NCBI GenBank assembly: GCA_023390815.1
Contig: JAEWCC010000049.1
Location: forward strand, 62,001-126,000
Direction: 5' to 3'
Source: Bacillota bacterium
Lineage (GTDB): Bacteria > Bacillota > Clostridia > Christensenellales > SZUA-584
DNA: 64,000 nt
In this document: in pieces, positions 33,659-42,304 of the stretch
Numbering within the stretch: the stretch's first letter is position 1
How the letters are laid out: every line of letters begins with the position of its first letter
Translations under genes and position numbers: made by a program
The notes under the pieces: generated by a model
Told to the model about the DNA's origin: nothing
Databases searched by the model: none
What the model saw: the letters and a program-made list of their open reading frames with translations, nothing else

Positions 33659-34528
33659 TTATAATGCATCCACGCTGGAATGCGCGCCAACTCCCAGTAT
33701 CTCGCCGAGACCAGCGAGGCTTTCAATGTTCTTAAGTTCCGGTGCGGTAGCGCCCAGCTTCATCAGCTGCTGGTAAAGCGTTGCGGCCTTTACACTGCGC
33801 TCCATCTCTTTTTTCAGCTTGGCATTCAGCTCGCGCACGCTTGCTGAAAGTGCGGCATTTTCCTTTTTGATGTTCTCGCTCTGGGCTTCCAGCGAAAGCA
33901 TCTCCTGCTCGGTCTGCGCGGAATACGCAGCCAGCGAAGCGATCTTGGCAAGCCCCTTGAAAAATGCCTTCACATCCACATCCGCGCCGGAGAGTGCCCG
34001 CGTTACGCTTTCCGGTATGTAACGGTTCTCCCGGACGGCGCTCGTCTTCTGGGTTTCGTATGGACTCAGGTATTTCTCGCCATCCTGATCCATATCCGCC
34101 ATCACCATTTCCACGAGCGGCCTTGCGGTTTTGATGAGGCTGCGGTACTTGTTCTGATAACGCAGCATCAGCGTTTTGTCGCCAGCGGCAAGGCGGAGGC
34201 TCGCGCCGCGAATCGACTCCCCTTTGGCACCCGAAGCGAGCAGCGTCCGCAGCAGCGAATAAATCTCTTCCTTGGAGAACTGCACAAACGTGGTGGGTTT
34301 CTGTTCAATCTCGCCGGTTTCCTTAACCTTCATATAATAATAGTTTCGTACGCTGTTGGGCTTGCGGCCTGTCTGGCGTGCGACGGTTTCAAACACGCGC
34401 TTTAAGGGCGCGCCAATCTTCTGCGCCTTCTTTACCTCGTCCCAAAGCATCAGCTTCTCGTCATCCTTCCAGCCCGTTCGAAGCGAGATTTCGAAGTCTG
34501 GCAGCCCTGCGGCATTGTTCGTATCCAT
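33659..34528 (-). CDS. Myb/SANT-like putative DNA-binding protein with coiled coil
   Basis: 289 residues. The N-terminal 60 resemble a Myb/SANT-type helical DNA-binding domain (WKDDEKLMLWDEVKKAQ, then TGRKPNSVRNYYYMKVKE), as in RsfA-like clostridial and bacillar factors. The middle is helical; residues about 215-255 are strongly coiled-coil (EQEMLSLEAQSENIKKENAA...). No enzymatic motif. It lies just upstream of spo0A on the same strand, with a hairpin between. A sporulation-related role is possible by analogy with RsfA but is inference. Confidence 0.65.
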   Translation of the reverse strand: MDTNNAAGLPDFEISLRTGWKDDEKLMLWDEVKKAQKIGAPLKRVFETVARQTGRKPNSVRNYYYMKVKETGEIEQKPTTFVQFSKEEIYSLLRTLLASGAKGESIRGASLRLAAGDKTLMLRYQNKYRSLIKTARPLVEMVMADMDQDGEKYLSPYETQKTSAVRENRYIPESVTRALSGADVDVKAFFKGLAKIASLAAYSAQTEQEMLSLEAQSENIKKENAALSASVRELNAKLKKEMERSVKAATLYQQLMKLGATAPELKNIESLAGLGEILGVGAHSSVDAL

Positions 34529-34750
34529 GTTACCTACCCCTTATCATTGAATTTTGTGTATATTATTCTCTTATACAATGCGGTTTATTCCGTTTTTATC
34601 CAACAAAATTGAAAAAAGCAAACGATAATTCGCTGCTTTTGTACGTCATGATAAAATTCACTCTTTCCGTATATAGTTATGCGGTTTGTGCGGCCGATAG
34701 AATTGCGTATCAGCAGAGGCAGGCTTGAATATATATAGACGGGGGAGCGC

Positions 34751-35803
34751 ATGATGGAAGACAATACAATCAAGTTGCTGTATATCACGTCCAAGGTGCA
34801 TGCGTTGATCAGTATCAACCAGGTGCCAGCGGGCGAAACAGGCGCGGGTGCGGTGACACAGCCCGTCAGCGCCAACGCGTCGTTTTTTATCAGCATGCTG
34901 CCGCTGGAAAACGAAAGCGATTTTGTGTACCTGCCCTATACGCGGCGTATCAGTCTTGGTGCGGGCAGTACGGCTGATGCAGGGGACGGGCTTGCTGAAA
35001 TCTGTGTCTGGCCTGAAAACATCGTGGAGGTCATGCTGCATCCGCTGGCCGTATATCGCAGTGAAGCGCAGGAATTTGCCCCATCCGTGTTATGCCCTTA
35101 CGAATTCTATCTGGGCGCAGAACGTTTTACGGCATTTATTTATAATGAAGCATATTCAAGCTTTGCTGTAGAGCATTCTTCCAGCGGACGGCCAAAGTTC
35201 ATCTCGCCGCTGCCTTTTTCCGTTGCGCAGGCGCAAATCAACTTTATCAAGATCGAGGAGTACCCATTGCTGCTCGTCTCAGGCAAGACCTCCGGAGGCG
35301 AGGCGTTTATCTACGCTGCGGAGCTTTTACCGGTTTTCCGCACATCCATTTGCGGGGTTTGTATTTCACACAGCGTTGAGCGTAATGCGCTTTCTGTCGT
35401 GCGGCAGGGCGCGTTTTATGAGGAGAAAGCGCGCTATGAGAGGCGTGGGGAATTTCTGGGGTGCACCTCCGCGGAGATCGGTTGGTTTTCGGGCGCGGAG
35501 CGCGAACCGGCGACCCCGCGTGAAGCCTGCGAAGCGCTCGTGCAAGCCGTGGAAGCGGGCTCACAGACCGCAGCGATGCGCTGCCTGACGCCTTCACTGG
35601 CCGAGGGGCTCTCGTTTGAGGATTTACGCGAATTTTTCGGAGAATTTAAGCAATACACGCAGGCCATTTCCCCTACGTGCGGTCAGAGCGGCTTCGCGCT
35701 GAAATACGCTGCAGGCGAGCACCGCTTTACGGCGCGTGAGTTTTGTGTAGAAACGCGGCAGGAACGGGGCACGGTGCGTATCGACAACATCCGCGAGCCT
35801 TAG
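34751..35803 (+). CDS. Protein of unknown function
   Basis: 350 residues, soluble, without signal peptide or membrane helix. The first 230 residues are beta-rich (IKLLYITSKVHALISI, FFISMLPLENESDFVYLPYTRRI). The last 100 form a helical, repeat-like segment (PREACEALVQAVEAGSQTAAM, LSFEDLREFFGEFKQY). Two adjacent ATGs (34751 and 34754) follow GGGGGAG; either could be used. It diverges from the Myb-like gene over 222 bases. No family is recognised; composition and codon use look like its neighbours, so it is a real gene. Confidence 0.7.
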   Translation: MMEDNTIKLLYITSKVHALISINQVPAGETGAGAVTQPVSANASFFISMLPLENESDFVYLPYTRRISLGAGSTADAGDGLAEICVWPENIVEVMLHPLAVYRSEAQEFAPSVLCPYEFYLGAERFTAFIYNEAYSSFAVEHSSSGRPKFISPLPFSVAQAQINFIKIEEYPLLLVSGKTSGGEAFIYAAELLPVFRTSICGVCISHSVERNALSVVRQGAFYEEKARYERRGEFLGCTSAEIGWFSGAEREPATPREACEALVQAVEAGSQTAAMRCLTPSLAEGLSFEDLREFFGEFKQYTQAISPTCGQSGFALKYAAGEHRFTAREFCVETRQERGTVRIDNIREP

Positions 35804-35874
35804 CGCCGATTGACGCCGATAATAGCACCTGGAATTACAGGAGGTAATATGAACTGTTGTGTGTATGGATCATA

Positions 35875-36072
35875 TTGACAGCTGGGACCGCTCCATATAT
35901 ACTTTTTATATTAATAAAGGAGAACCATATGCCAGAGAAGGGCTGATTACAATTGAATAAGCAATAAACATTACCGATATTAACCGGCTGTTTGTTGCAC
36001 CTTGGGATCAGCAGCGTACAATGTTTTCGGATTCAATGACCGTACAGACCTCGCTCTGTACGGTTTTATTTT
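35875..36072 (+). ncRNA. Putative ~160-nt small RNA or leader transcript
   Basis: A near-consensus promoter (TTGACA 35875-35880, 17 bases, TATACT 35898-35903) and an intrinsic terminator (ACCGTACAGA ... TCTGTACGGT at 36039-36064 followed by TTTATTTTG) delimit a transcript of about 160 bases. Inside is a good AAAGGAG site before a five-codon frame (ATG at 35929, TGA ending 35946). Upstream, AGGAGG precedes a nine-codon frame near 35850. No known riboswitch is recognised. It could be a small RNA, or an attenuated leader of the DUF1062 gene 80 bases on. The rest of 35804-36154 shows nothing else. Confidence 0.5.
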
Positions 36073-36154
36073 GTTTCTGACAGCTTAAACACATTGGATT
36101 GTGATTTGCGCTGTTGTCGTTTCAGGGTGCGGCAGCCGTGAAAGGAAAGGCCGC

Positions 36155-36751
36155 ATGAATTGGACAGTAAAGCCCACGGGTTCTCCCAAACTGAATAAGC
36201 GCTGTGCAAGATGCGGGTGTTCGCACTTTATCAGCAGCAACAGGTTCAGAGTGAACGCAAACGGCAGCCGGATCGATGTCTGGCTGATCTGGAAATGCGA
36301 ACACTGCAAGGCAACATGGAATATGGAAATTCTCTCGCGTGTCAAGGCAGGAGGTATCGACAAAGAGCTTTACAGGCGATTCCTTGGCAACGACGAGGCG
36401 CTCGCCCTGCATTATGTTTTGAATAAGAAAACGTTAGGTCAAAACGGGGTAAAGGTGGATTCGGATACCCTCGTATGGGAAGTGGACGGAGAGGTGGCGC
36501 TGATCGGATGTCCTGCACAGATCACCATATCCACGGTGGTTTCGCGGCCCGTTAAGGCCTGCAAAGTGATCGCGCGGAAACTGGGTATATCATCCGGCGC
36601 TGTGCGGAGGTTGGCCGAAGACGGTTTGCTCGTAAGCAATTCGGATGTTTTTAAAGGCCGACTCCATAGCGCTGTATCCTTTTTTCTGAGGGCGGGATGG
36701 GGGGAACCTTTAACCCCGGAACTGCCGCCAAAAATGAACGTATTGCCTTAG
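36155..36751 (+). CDS. DUF1062 domain protein
   Basis: 198 residues. RCARCGCSHFISSNRFRVNANG and WKCEHCKATWN give two C-x-x-C pairs for a zinc ribbon, the standard DUF1062 N-terminus. A C-terminal part ends in a helix-turn-helix-like segment (KVIARKLGISSGAVRRLAEDGLL). The domain is of unknown function; the final part suggests nucleic-acid contact. The ATG at 36155 follows AAAGGAAAGG. It may be under attenuation by the upstream transcript. Confidence 0.8.
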   Translation: MNWTVKPTGSPKLNKRCARCGCSHFISSNRFRVNANGSRIDVWLIWKCEHCKATWNMEILSRVKAGGIDKELYRRFLGNDEALALHYVLNKKTLGQNGVKVDSDTLVWEVDGEVALIGCPAQITISTVVSRPVKACKVIARKLGISSGAVRRLAEDGLLVSNSDVFKGRLHSAVSFFLRAGWGEPLTPELPPKMNVLP

Positions 36752-36864
36752 GATACAAGGGCTTGAATGTGATGCAACGGTGGGACTGGCGGGTTCCATT
36801 TCTTAAATGGACGTTTTGCTACGGAACCTTTCCCAAACGTTGCAGGATGATTTTGCGACAACTA

Positions 36865-36915
36865 TTGACACGCGTACTGTCGGGTGCTATATTGTGCATA
36901 TACAATATGCACAAT
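36865..36915 (+). promoter_or_regulatory. Promoter and GntR operator of the ABC operon
   Basis: TTGACA (36865-36870), 17 bases, TATATT (36888-36893). Overlapping the -10 is an inverted repeat with 10-base arms, ATTGTGCATA (36891-36900) and TATGCACAAT (36906-36915). It probably binds the YtrA-type GntR regulator encoded third in the operon. Confidence 0.75.
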
Positions 36916-36957
36916 TATTTGGGGAAAGAGATTTCCCAGGCAATAAGGGAGGATGCT

Positions 36958-37809
36958 ATGGCGATACTATCCGTCAAGGGATTAACGAAGCAGTATGAAA
37001 AGTTTACACTCGATAACGTTTCATTCGAGCTGGAAAAAGGGTATATCATGGGGTTCATCGGGCTTAACGGCGCAGGCAAAACCACGACGCTCAAGTCCAT
37101 ATTGAATCTCGTGCACAAGGATGGCGGCGTGGTAGAGGTATTGGGCAAGGATTTTACACAAAACGAGCTGGAATTAAAACAGGAGATCGGCTTCATGTTC
37201 GGAGGGGTCGATTATTACCCGAAAAGCCGGATCAGGATTATTACCGACGTTGTGCGCCGCTTCTATACGCATTGGGATGAAAAGACCTACGAGGGATATA
37301 TGCGGCGGTTTTCAATCGACGAGAATAAAAAGGTATCCGAGCTGTCAAGCGGCATGCGCGTCCGGTATTCGCTCGCGCTCGCGTTGTCACATCAAGCGAA
37401 GCTGCTAATCCTTGACGAACCCACGAGCGGGCTCGATCCTGTGGCGCGGGACGACCTGCTTGAGCTGTTTCAGGAATTAATTGAGGACGGGGAGCGCAGC
37501 ATACTGTTTTCCACGCATATCACGAGTGATCTGGAGAAGTGTGCCGACTACATCACGTACATCCGGAGCGGACGGATCATTGAAAGCCGCGCAAAGGACG
37601 ACCTCATTGCCGCCTACCGCTTGGTGCAGGGCCCCCGCGAGCAGCTGAGCCGGGCTCTGCCCCTGCTGATTGGCTATAAGCAGCACGCGTTCGGTTTCAC
37701 CGGTTTGATGCGGACCGACGATATCAGTAAGGCGGAAGGAATCGAGGCAGGGCAGCCAAGTATTGAGGAAATCATGATCTATCATGAGAGAATGGAGACC
37801 GAACTATGA
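36958..37809 (+). CDS. ABC transporter ATP-binding protein (YtrB type)
   Basis: 283 residues. Walker A GLNGAGKTTTLK at about 38-49, signature VSELSSGMRVRY, Walker B KLLILDEPTSGLDP and the switch His in FSTHITSD are complete. The LSSGM form and the C-terminal 75-residue extension match YtrB-like exporters. The start at 36958 follows GGGAGG by 6 bases. It overlaps the permease by 4 bases. YtrA-regulated systems of this type respond to cell-wall antibiotics or act in acetoin use in Bacillus; substrate here is unknown. Confidence 0.88.
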   Translation: MAILSVKGLTKQYEKFTLDNVSFELEKGYIMGFIGLNGAGKTTTLKSILNLVHKDGGVVEVLGKDFTQNELELKQEIGFMFGGVDYYPKSRIRIITDVVRRFYTHWDEKTYEGYMRRFSIDENKKVSELSSGMRVRYSLALALSHQAKLLILDEPTSGLDPVARDDLLELFQELIEDGERSILFSTHITSDLEKCADYITYIRSGRIIESRAKDDLIAAYRLVQGPREQLSRALPLLIGYKQHAFGFTGLMRTDDISKAEGIEAGQPSIEEIMIYHERMETEL

Positions 37810-38444
37810 AAAGTTTGCTTTATAAAGAGTTCCGACTCGGAATTACTCCGATGTTCTATCTTTCGCTGCTGTTCTGCGCGCTGCTGCTGATCCCTCAATG
37901 GGTATTCCTGCTCGTGCCAATGTACTTTTTGTTTACGGTTGTACCGAATATTTTTACCTTAGCAAAGGCGCAGAACGACATCGTCTTCTCCGCGATGATG
38001 CCTGTGCGAAGAAGCGATATCGTTAAATCGCGGATCACGTCAATCGTCATCTTCGAGTTAGCTCAGATACTCTTTATGGCTATATTCTCGGTGATTCACG
38101 TGATGCTCTATTCGGCCGGTAACTTCCTTATGGATACGAACGTGACGTACATCGGCTGCGTATTCCTGATGTACGGGATTTTCAACATCGTGTTTTTCCC
38201 GATGTTCTACAAGACCGCTTACAAGGTCGGCGTACCCATCATTGCCGGTGTTGCGGCCACAGTGGTGTTTTCCATTCTCGCGGAATTCGTCATATTGGCC
38301 GTACCCGCCTTAAAAGTACTGGGAGGCAGGGATCATATCGGGGCGCAGCTTGCTGTGCTGGCAGGCGGAATCGTCGTTTTCGTGCTGTTTAATCTGGCAG
38401 CGTATCGGATGTCTACGAAGCGGTTTGAACGTATCGGTTTATGA
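37806..38444 (+). CDS. ABC-2-type permease, small
   Basis: 212 residues with six hydrophobic helices (for example FYLSLLFCALLLIPQWVFLLV and IVIFELAQILFMAIFSVI). DIVFSAMMPVRRSDIVKSRI is the conserved cytoplasmic loop of ABC-2 permeases such as the PLQ/ABC-2 family partnering YtrB-like ATPases. It probably dimerises in the membrane with the preceding ATPase. The start and stop each overlap a neighbour by 4 bases (tightly coupled operon). Confidence 0.82.
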   Translation: MKSLLYKEFRLGITPMFYLSLLFCALLLIPQWVFLLVPMYFLFTVVPNIFTLAKAQNDIVFSAMMPVRRSDIVKSRITSIVIFELAQILFMAIFSVIHVMLYSAGNFLMDTNVTYIGCVFLMYGIFNIVFFPMFYKTAYKVGVPIIAGVAATVVFSILAEFVILAVPALKVLGGRDHIGAQLAVLAGGIVVFVLFNLAAYRMSTKRFERIGL

Positions 38445-38812
38445 TGAATATAGTTATCTCGGGCGCGTCCGACAAGCCAATCTACCAGCAGATCTATGAG
38501 CAGATCAGTTCGCAGATCATCAAGGGAGAACTGGAACAGGGCTATTGCCTGCCGCCTATACGGACCGTCGCCAAAGAGCTGCGTATCAGCGTCATTACGG
38601 TAAAAAAGGCGTGGGAGGAACTCGAACGGAAGGGTTTTATCAATACCATGGTGGGCAAGGGCTGCTTTGTAGCGCCGCGTCAGGGAGAGCTCGAAACCAA
38701 ACGCGGCGAGCTTGCGCAAGAGAAGCTCAAGAAAGACATCGCCTATTATAAGTCACTGGGGTTGTCGCTCGAAGAGCTGCAGGAACTAGTGCGCCGGTAT
38801 TATGAGAACTAA
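38441..38812 (+). CDS. GntR-family regulator (YtrA subfamily)
   Basis: 123 residues: GntR winged helix (PIYQQIYEQISSQIIKGELEQ, LPPIRTVAKELRISVITVKKAWEELERKGFI) plus only a short helical tail, the YtrA layout without a large ligand domain. It should repress its own operon through the palindrome at 36891-36915. Unusually it is encoded last, after the ABC genes; in Bacillus ytrA is first. The end overlaps the convergent YhhN-like gene by 4 bases. Confidence 0.9.
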   Translation: MMNIVISGASDKPIYQQIYEQISSQIIKGELEQGYCLPPIRTVAKELRISVITVKKAWEELERKGFINTMVGKGCFVAPRQGELETKRGELAQEKLKKDIAYYKSLGLSLEELQELVRRYYEN

Positions 38813-39480
38813 GGAATCTGCAGGAACAGCCCCGCCACGATGAGCGTTTGCGCCGCGATGTAAGGAGCCATCACCTTGAGGTTGCTTCCCCGGGTCTCGT
38901 TACGGAATATCTCGAACGAGAGTATCGAGTCGGAGAACATGAACAGCAGCGTGCCCGCCCATACGACGAATGCACCGGGATGCAGCGTCGTCTGTGCATT
39001 AATGGCGGCAGACGCAGAGAGTGTGCTCAGCAATACCATGTAAAACAGGGCTACGGGACGATAAGCTTTGGGTAGAAATGCCTGAAGCTTTTTGTATGCG
39101 ACAGCAACGCATGTGCCGTATACCGCAGCCAGCAGCACGATGAGCCACCAGGCAGGCAAGGACGAGAGCCGCCAGATCGTCAGCGTGTATAGGATGTGTC
39201 CGGTCGCAAATGACGCGAGCCCAAGCGGCATGCCGACAGGATGATGGTGGTTAAGTAGAAACGTGTCGCCCGCGCATCCGAGCATCAGCGCAGCGACGAC
39301 GATCCAGGGCACTTCGAGGCTCAGTGCAAGTCGGCCGAGCACGAATGTGAGCGCCAGCAGCGGCATTAGCAGTACCTTGGTGATACGGCGCAGCCGCTCC
39401 TTCTTTTTGGCGACGGCGGTAAGGTGCAGGGCGGCGTCGGCAACGAACAGGCCGAAGACGATGAGAGCGGATGGAGCCAT
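38809..39480 (-). CDS. YhhN-family membrane protein
   Basis: 223 residues with seven or eight helices. FVADAALHLTAVAKKKERLRRITKVLLMPLLA and MLGCAGDTFLL match the YhhN/TMEM86 family, whose animal members are lysoplasmalogenases. Clostridia make plasmalogens, so the activity is plausible, but bacterial evidence is limited. GGAGG lies 6 bases before the ATG. It is convergent with and overlaps the GntR gene. Confidence 0.82.
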   Translation of the reverse strand: MAPSALIVFGLFVADAALHLTAVAKKKERLRRITKVLLMPLLALTFVLGRLALSLEVPWIVVAALMLGCAGDTFLLNHHHPVGMPLGLASFATGHILYTLTIWRLSSLPAWWLIVLLAAVYGTCVAVAYKKLQAFLPKAYRPVALFYMVLLSTLSASAAINAQTTLHPGAFVVWAGTLLFMFSDSILSFEIFRNETRGSNLKVMAPYIAAQTLIVAGLFLQIP

Positions 39481-39527
39481 GCTTAACCTCCGGGTGGTCG
39501 TATGGATTGGTGATTAATGTATGGTAT

Positions 39528-39583
39528 ATTATACTAAAAAAACCGGAGCTGTGCAACACCAGGTGTAGGCGCAGGCTTCCGGT
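39528..39583 (-). promoter_or_regulatory. YhhN promoter nested in the EAL-HDOD gene's terminator
   Basis: In the minus direction the terminator stem ACCGGA (39583-39578) pairs with TCCGGT (39547-39542) before seven T residues. The -35 of a good promoter (TTGCAC, 39556-39551) lies in the hairpin's descending part; 17 bases later is TATAAT (39533-39528). So termination of the upstream gene and initiation of YhhN share the same bases. Confidence 0.65.
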
Positions 39584-39600
39584 CCTTAGGGCCGTTTAAA

Positions 39601-41055
39601 CTAATAGTTCAGGTTTTTTACCCACTTGATGGCGTCGATATACAGGGACATAAACTTCTTGGAACCGATGGCGCTGACGATCTCCTGTTGTTCCGCTTCA
39701 TCCATACTCGCGGTTTCGTACGCGATCACGCAGCTTAAAAGCTTGCGCTGTGTGTTCTCCTCGCCCAGAAGGGCCTGCTTGACGCTGGATGCAAGCGGCA
39801 GCCCGCCGAGCACTTTTTCCATATCCTGATTGAGCAGCACATCGATGAACGAGAACATTCCTGTAAAGAAATAATCGTTGGCGTTGTCCTTCGGATACAG
39901 CTCCATGGACAAAAGCTCCATAAATTTAGCCCGAATCAGCGACAGCTTGATCAGCTCCGCATTTTCAATATCGGTATAGTCTTTGAGCATCATGATGGAG
40001 ATCCATTGATAAAGCTCGTTGGAACCGATAAACGACAATGCGTGCAGGATAGATTTGATCTCGTAACGGGCGCCATAATAAACGGAGTTTGCAAGTTTCA
40101 GGAGTTTAAGCGATAGTCCGAGGTCGCCCTGAATGATGGAAGCGATGTGTGAGAAACTCGGGTCGATCGTGTTAAGTTCCTTTAGTATATTGAACAGGTT
40201 GATATTCAGCGAAGCAACTTCCCGCGAGGTGATCATGGAGGGCTTGCAAAAGAAATAACCCTGAAAGAAATCGTATCCCATATCCAGCGCGCGCGAATAG
40301 TCCTCGCGGGTTTCCACTTTCTCCGCAAGGAACTTGACCTTCTTTCCGTACTTTTGTATCAGGCTGGCCTGAACCTCAAGGCTCGTGGAGGGGAAATCGA
40401 TCTTGACGATATTGGCATATTCCAGCAGAGGAAGGTTCTCCGGTTCAAATATAAAATCATCTAATGCGAGGGAATACCCGAGCGATTTGATGTGACTGCA
40501 CGCATCCACCGTAGCCTGGGTGGTATGGCTGCGCTCGAGTATTTCCACGATGATGCTTTGCTTGGGCAGCAGGGACGGAATGTCGCTGTCGATGAGTTCT
40601 TTCGAAAAATTGATGAAGGCCTTGGTGCCGTCGGTCAGGTCGTACAGGCCGAACACGAAAAAGGAATTGTAGATCAGCTCCGCAGTCGCCTGATCGTCGT
40701 CCATCTGCGTAAAAAAGTTGTCGCTGCCCTGACGATAGAGTAGCTCGTAGCCGTATATGCCCATGTTGCGGTCGAATATCGGCTGCCGCGCGATATACGA
40801 GCTTTTGCCGACTTGTGTTCCGGCTGACATCGGGTCTTCCATAACTTCCTTGATGATGTCATCAGCGACATCTTGCATATTGGGGTAGAGGCTATCCGGC
40901 ACGAACTGTTCACCCGCTTCCCTGATCACATGATATCTTGCGCATTGCTCAAAGTTTTCGTTGCAGTACTTGCTCTTGAATATGGTGCCAACACCGCGCT
41001 TTAATGGCAGTTTATCCTGATAGAACGGGCATCCATCGAGCCGGTCACAAGCCAT
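39601..41055 (-). CDS. EAL-like/HDOD signalling protein with N-terminal Cys motif
   Basis: 484 residues. After an 80-residue N-terminal part comes an EAL-like domain (SYIARQPIFDRNMGIYGYELLYRQG, ALDDFIFEPENLPLL) in the degenerate YuxH-type form, then an HDOD domain (LNTIDPSFSHIASIIQGDLGLSLKLLKLAN). Such proteins are signalling hubs, usually without c-di-GMP hydrolysis. The N-terminus adds four cysteines (C3, C9, C31, C38; CDRLDGCPFY and KYCNENFEQCARY) that could bind metal or an iron-sulfur cluster. Monocistronic. Confidence 0.85.
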   Translation of the reverse strand: MACDRLDGCPFYQDKLPLKRGVGTIFKSKYCNENFEQCARYHVIREAGEQFVPDSLYPNMQDVADDIIKEVMEDPMSAGTQVGKSSYIARQPIFDRNMGIYGYELLYRQGSDNFFTQMDDDQATAELIYNSFFVFGLYDLTDGTKAFINFSKELIDSDIPSLLPKQSIIVEILERSHTTQATVDACSHIKSLGYSLALDDFIFEPENLPLLEYANIVKIDFPSTSLEVQASLIQKYGKKVKFLAEKVETREDYSRALDMGYDFFQGYFFCKPSMITSREVASLNINLFNILKELNTIDPSFSHIASIIQGDLGLSLKLLKLANSVYYGARYEIKSILHALSFIGSNELYQWISIMMLKDYTDIENAELIKLSLIRAKFMELLSMELYPKDNANDYFFTGMFSFIDVLLNQDMEKVLGGLPLASSVKQALLGEENTQRKLLSCVIAYETASMDEAEQQEIVSAIGSKKFMSLYIDAIKWVKNLNY

Positions 41056-41176
41056 ATATGCAGCCCCCTCGTTGCTATATATTAGGTTATCGGTAAATGT
41101 GTAAATTTCTTAAATTTCGCTGATGGATAAGATATTGTGTACAAATGTGAGAAGAGGCATCAATGGGGTCAATTGC

Positions 41177-41235
41177 TTGACAAAGGCAGAGGGAAAGAAT
41201 TATAATCGAATAAACCACAAAAATATTCGATTATA
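41177..41235 (+). promoter_or_regulatory. Promoter and operator of the TetR/SCP2/M24 cluster
   Basis: TTGACA (41177-41182), 18 bases, consensus TATAAT (41201-41206). A perfect inverted repeat with 12-base arms, TATAATCGAATA (41201-41212) and TATTCGATTATA (41224-41235), 11-base centre, starts on the -10 itself and ends just before the TetR start. Autorepression is very likely. Confidence 0.8.
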
Positions 41236-41243
41236 AGGTGAAT

Positions 41244-41825
41244 ATGCGCAAACGGATCGGTGACGAAACCATTCTGCAGGCTGCACTCAAGTGTTTCGCA
41301 GCGTACGGCTATAAGAAGACCACGTTAGAGGACATCGCCGGAGAACTGAAACTGAGCAACAGCAGCGTGTATGCGTACACTTCCGGCAAGCGGGCGCTGT
41401 ACGAAGATGTCGTGCGCTTTGTCATGCTGCGCTGGCAGGCTAAAGTAAAAGCGGCGGTGGAGGCTCAGAAAACCGCGACGGAAAAGTTCCACGCGCTCTG
41501 CGAAACCGCGCTGTTTTATCTATCCGAAGACGCAGCTTTTTGCGCGTTGCTCAAAAACGATCCCACCATATTTCCGATGTTCCCCGAGTCCGACCCGTAT
41601 GAGGAGATCAACGCGGAGTCCGCGGATATGATTGCCCGCATTCTGGACGAAGGGCAGTTGAGCGGCGAGTTCAGAACGCTCGATTCCGCCGCAGTATCGG
41701 ACGTATTATTCACCATGTACAAAGGCTTCATCATCCGCGCATATATTGAAAACGAGGACAGGTTTATGGAAAACCACCTGCCCCAAACCCTTGAGCTGCT
41801 GATTAACGGTATACTCCGCAGATAG
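41244..41825 (+). CDS. TetR-family transcriptional regulator
   Basis: 193 residues. HTH region: TLEDIAGELKLSNSSVYAYTSGKRALYEDV. The C-terminal domain resembles AcrR-like sensors. Start candidates are GTG 41238 and ATG 41244; the latter is spaced slightly better from AAGGTG. It sits directly behind a long palindrome covering the promoter. SCP2 and M24 genes follow on the same strand and are its probable targets, suggesting it senses a lipid-like or peptide-like compound (inference). Confidence 0.87.
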   Translation: MRKRIGDETILQAALKCFAAYGYKKTTLEDIAGELKLSNSSVYAYTSGKRALYEDVVRFVMLRWQAKVKAAVEAQKTATEKFHALCETALFYLSEDAAFCALLKNDPTIFPMFPESDPYEEINAESADMIARILDEGQLSGEFRTLDSAAVSDVLFTMYKGFIIRAYIENEDRFMENHLPQTLELLINGILRR

Positions 41826-41891
41826 TCTTTCTGCGTTTGGTTTCCCGAAAGGCGGCACGCCTTCGGACAGCAAAGCGAAAGGAGTAACCCT

Positions 41892-42293
41892 ATGGAGAAT
41901 CTGCTGTATTTGTCGCCGCAGTGGGCGGCGGAGGTGGAGAAACGGCTGCGCGAAGAGCTGACGCCGGAGAAGATGAACAACCTTACTTCCTCGATGAACA
42001 ACCTCTATTTAAACTGCCCCGGAGGAGGGGAGAAATACTTCTTTGTGAGCTTTAATGACGGGACGGTTTTGAAGGTGGAGACCGGCTCTGGCAAGGGTCC
42101 CGCCGCGGAGTTCACCATCACAGGCGACTATGAGACCTTTGTCTTGATCTCCCGGGCACAGCTGGGCGCGCAAAAAGCGCTGATGGGCGGCAAGCTGAAG
42201 CTGCGCGGCAACATGGTGAAAGCCTTAAAACTGGCTTCGCTGTGCGACCGCATCAACAAGATCATCGCGACCATCCCCACGCGGTTCGAATAG
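41892..42293 (+). CDS. SCP2 sterol-carrier domain protein
   Basis: 133 residues of one SCP2 domain: YFFVSFNDGTVLKVETGSG, AEFTITGDYETFVLISRAQ and ALMGGKLKLRGNMVKALKLA. The domain encloses a hydrophobic pocket that carries lipids or fatty acyl compounds. AAAGGAG lies about 5 bases upstream. It lies between TetR (67 bases) and the M24 peptidase (11 bases), consistent with one operon. Confidence 0.88.
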   Translation: MENLLYLSPQWAAEVEKRLREELTPEKMNNLTSSMNNLYLNCPGGGEKYFFVSFNDGTVLKVETGSGKGPAAEFTITGDYETFVLISRAQLGAQKALMGGKLKLRGNMVKALKLASLCDRINKIIATIPTRFE

Positions 42294-42304
42294 GAGGCAT
42301 GGCG

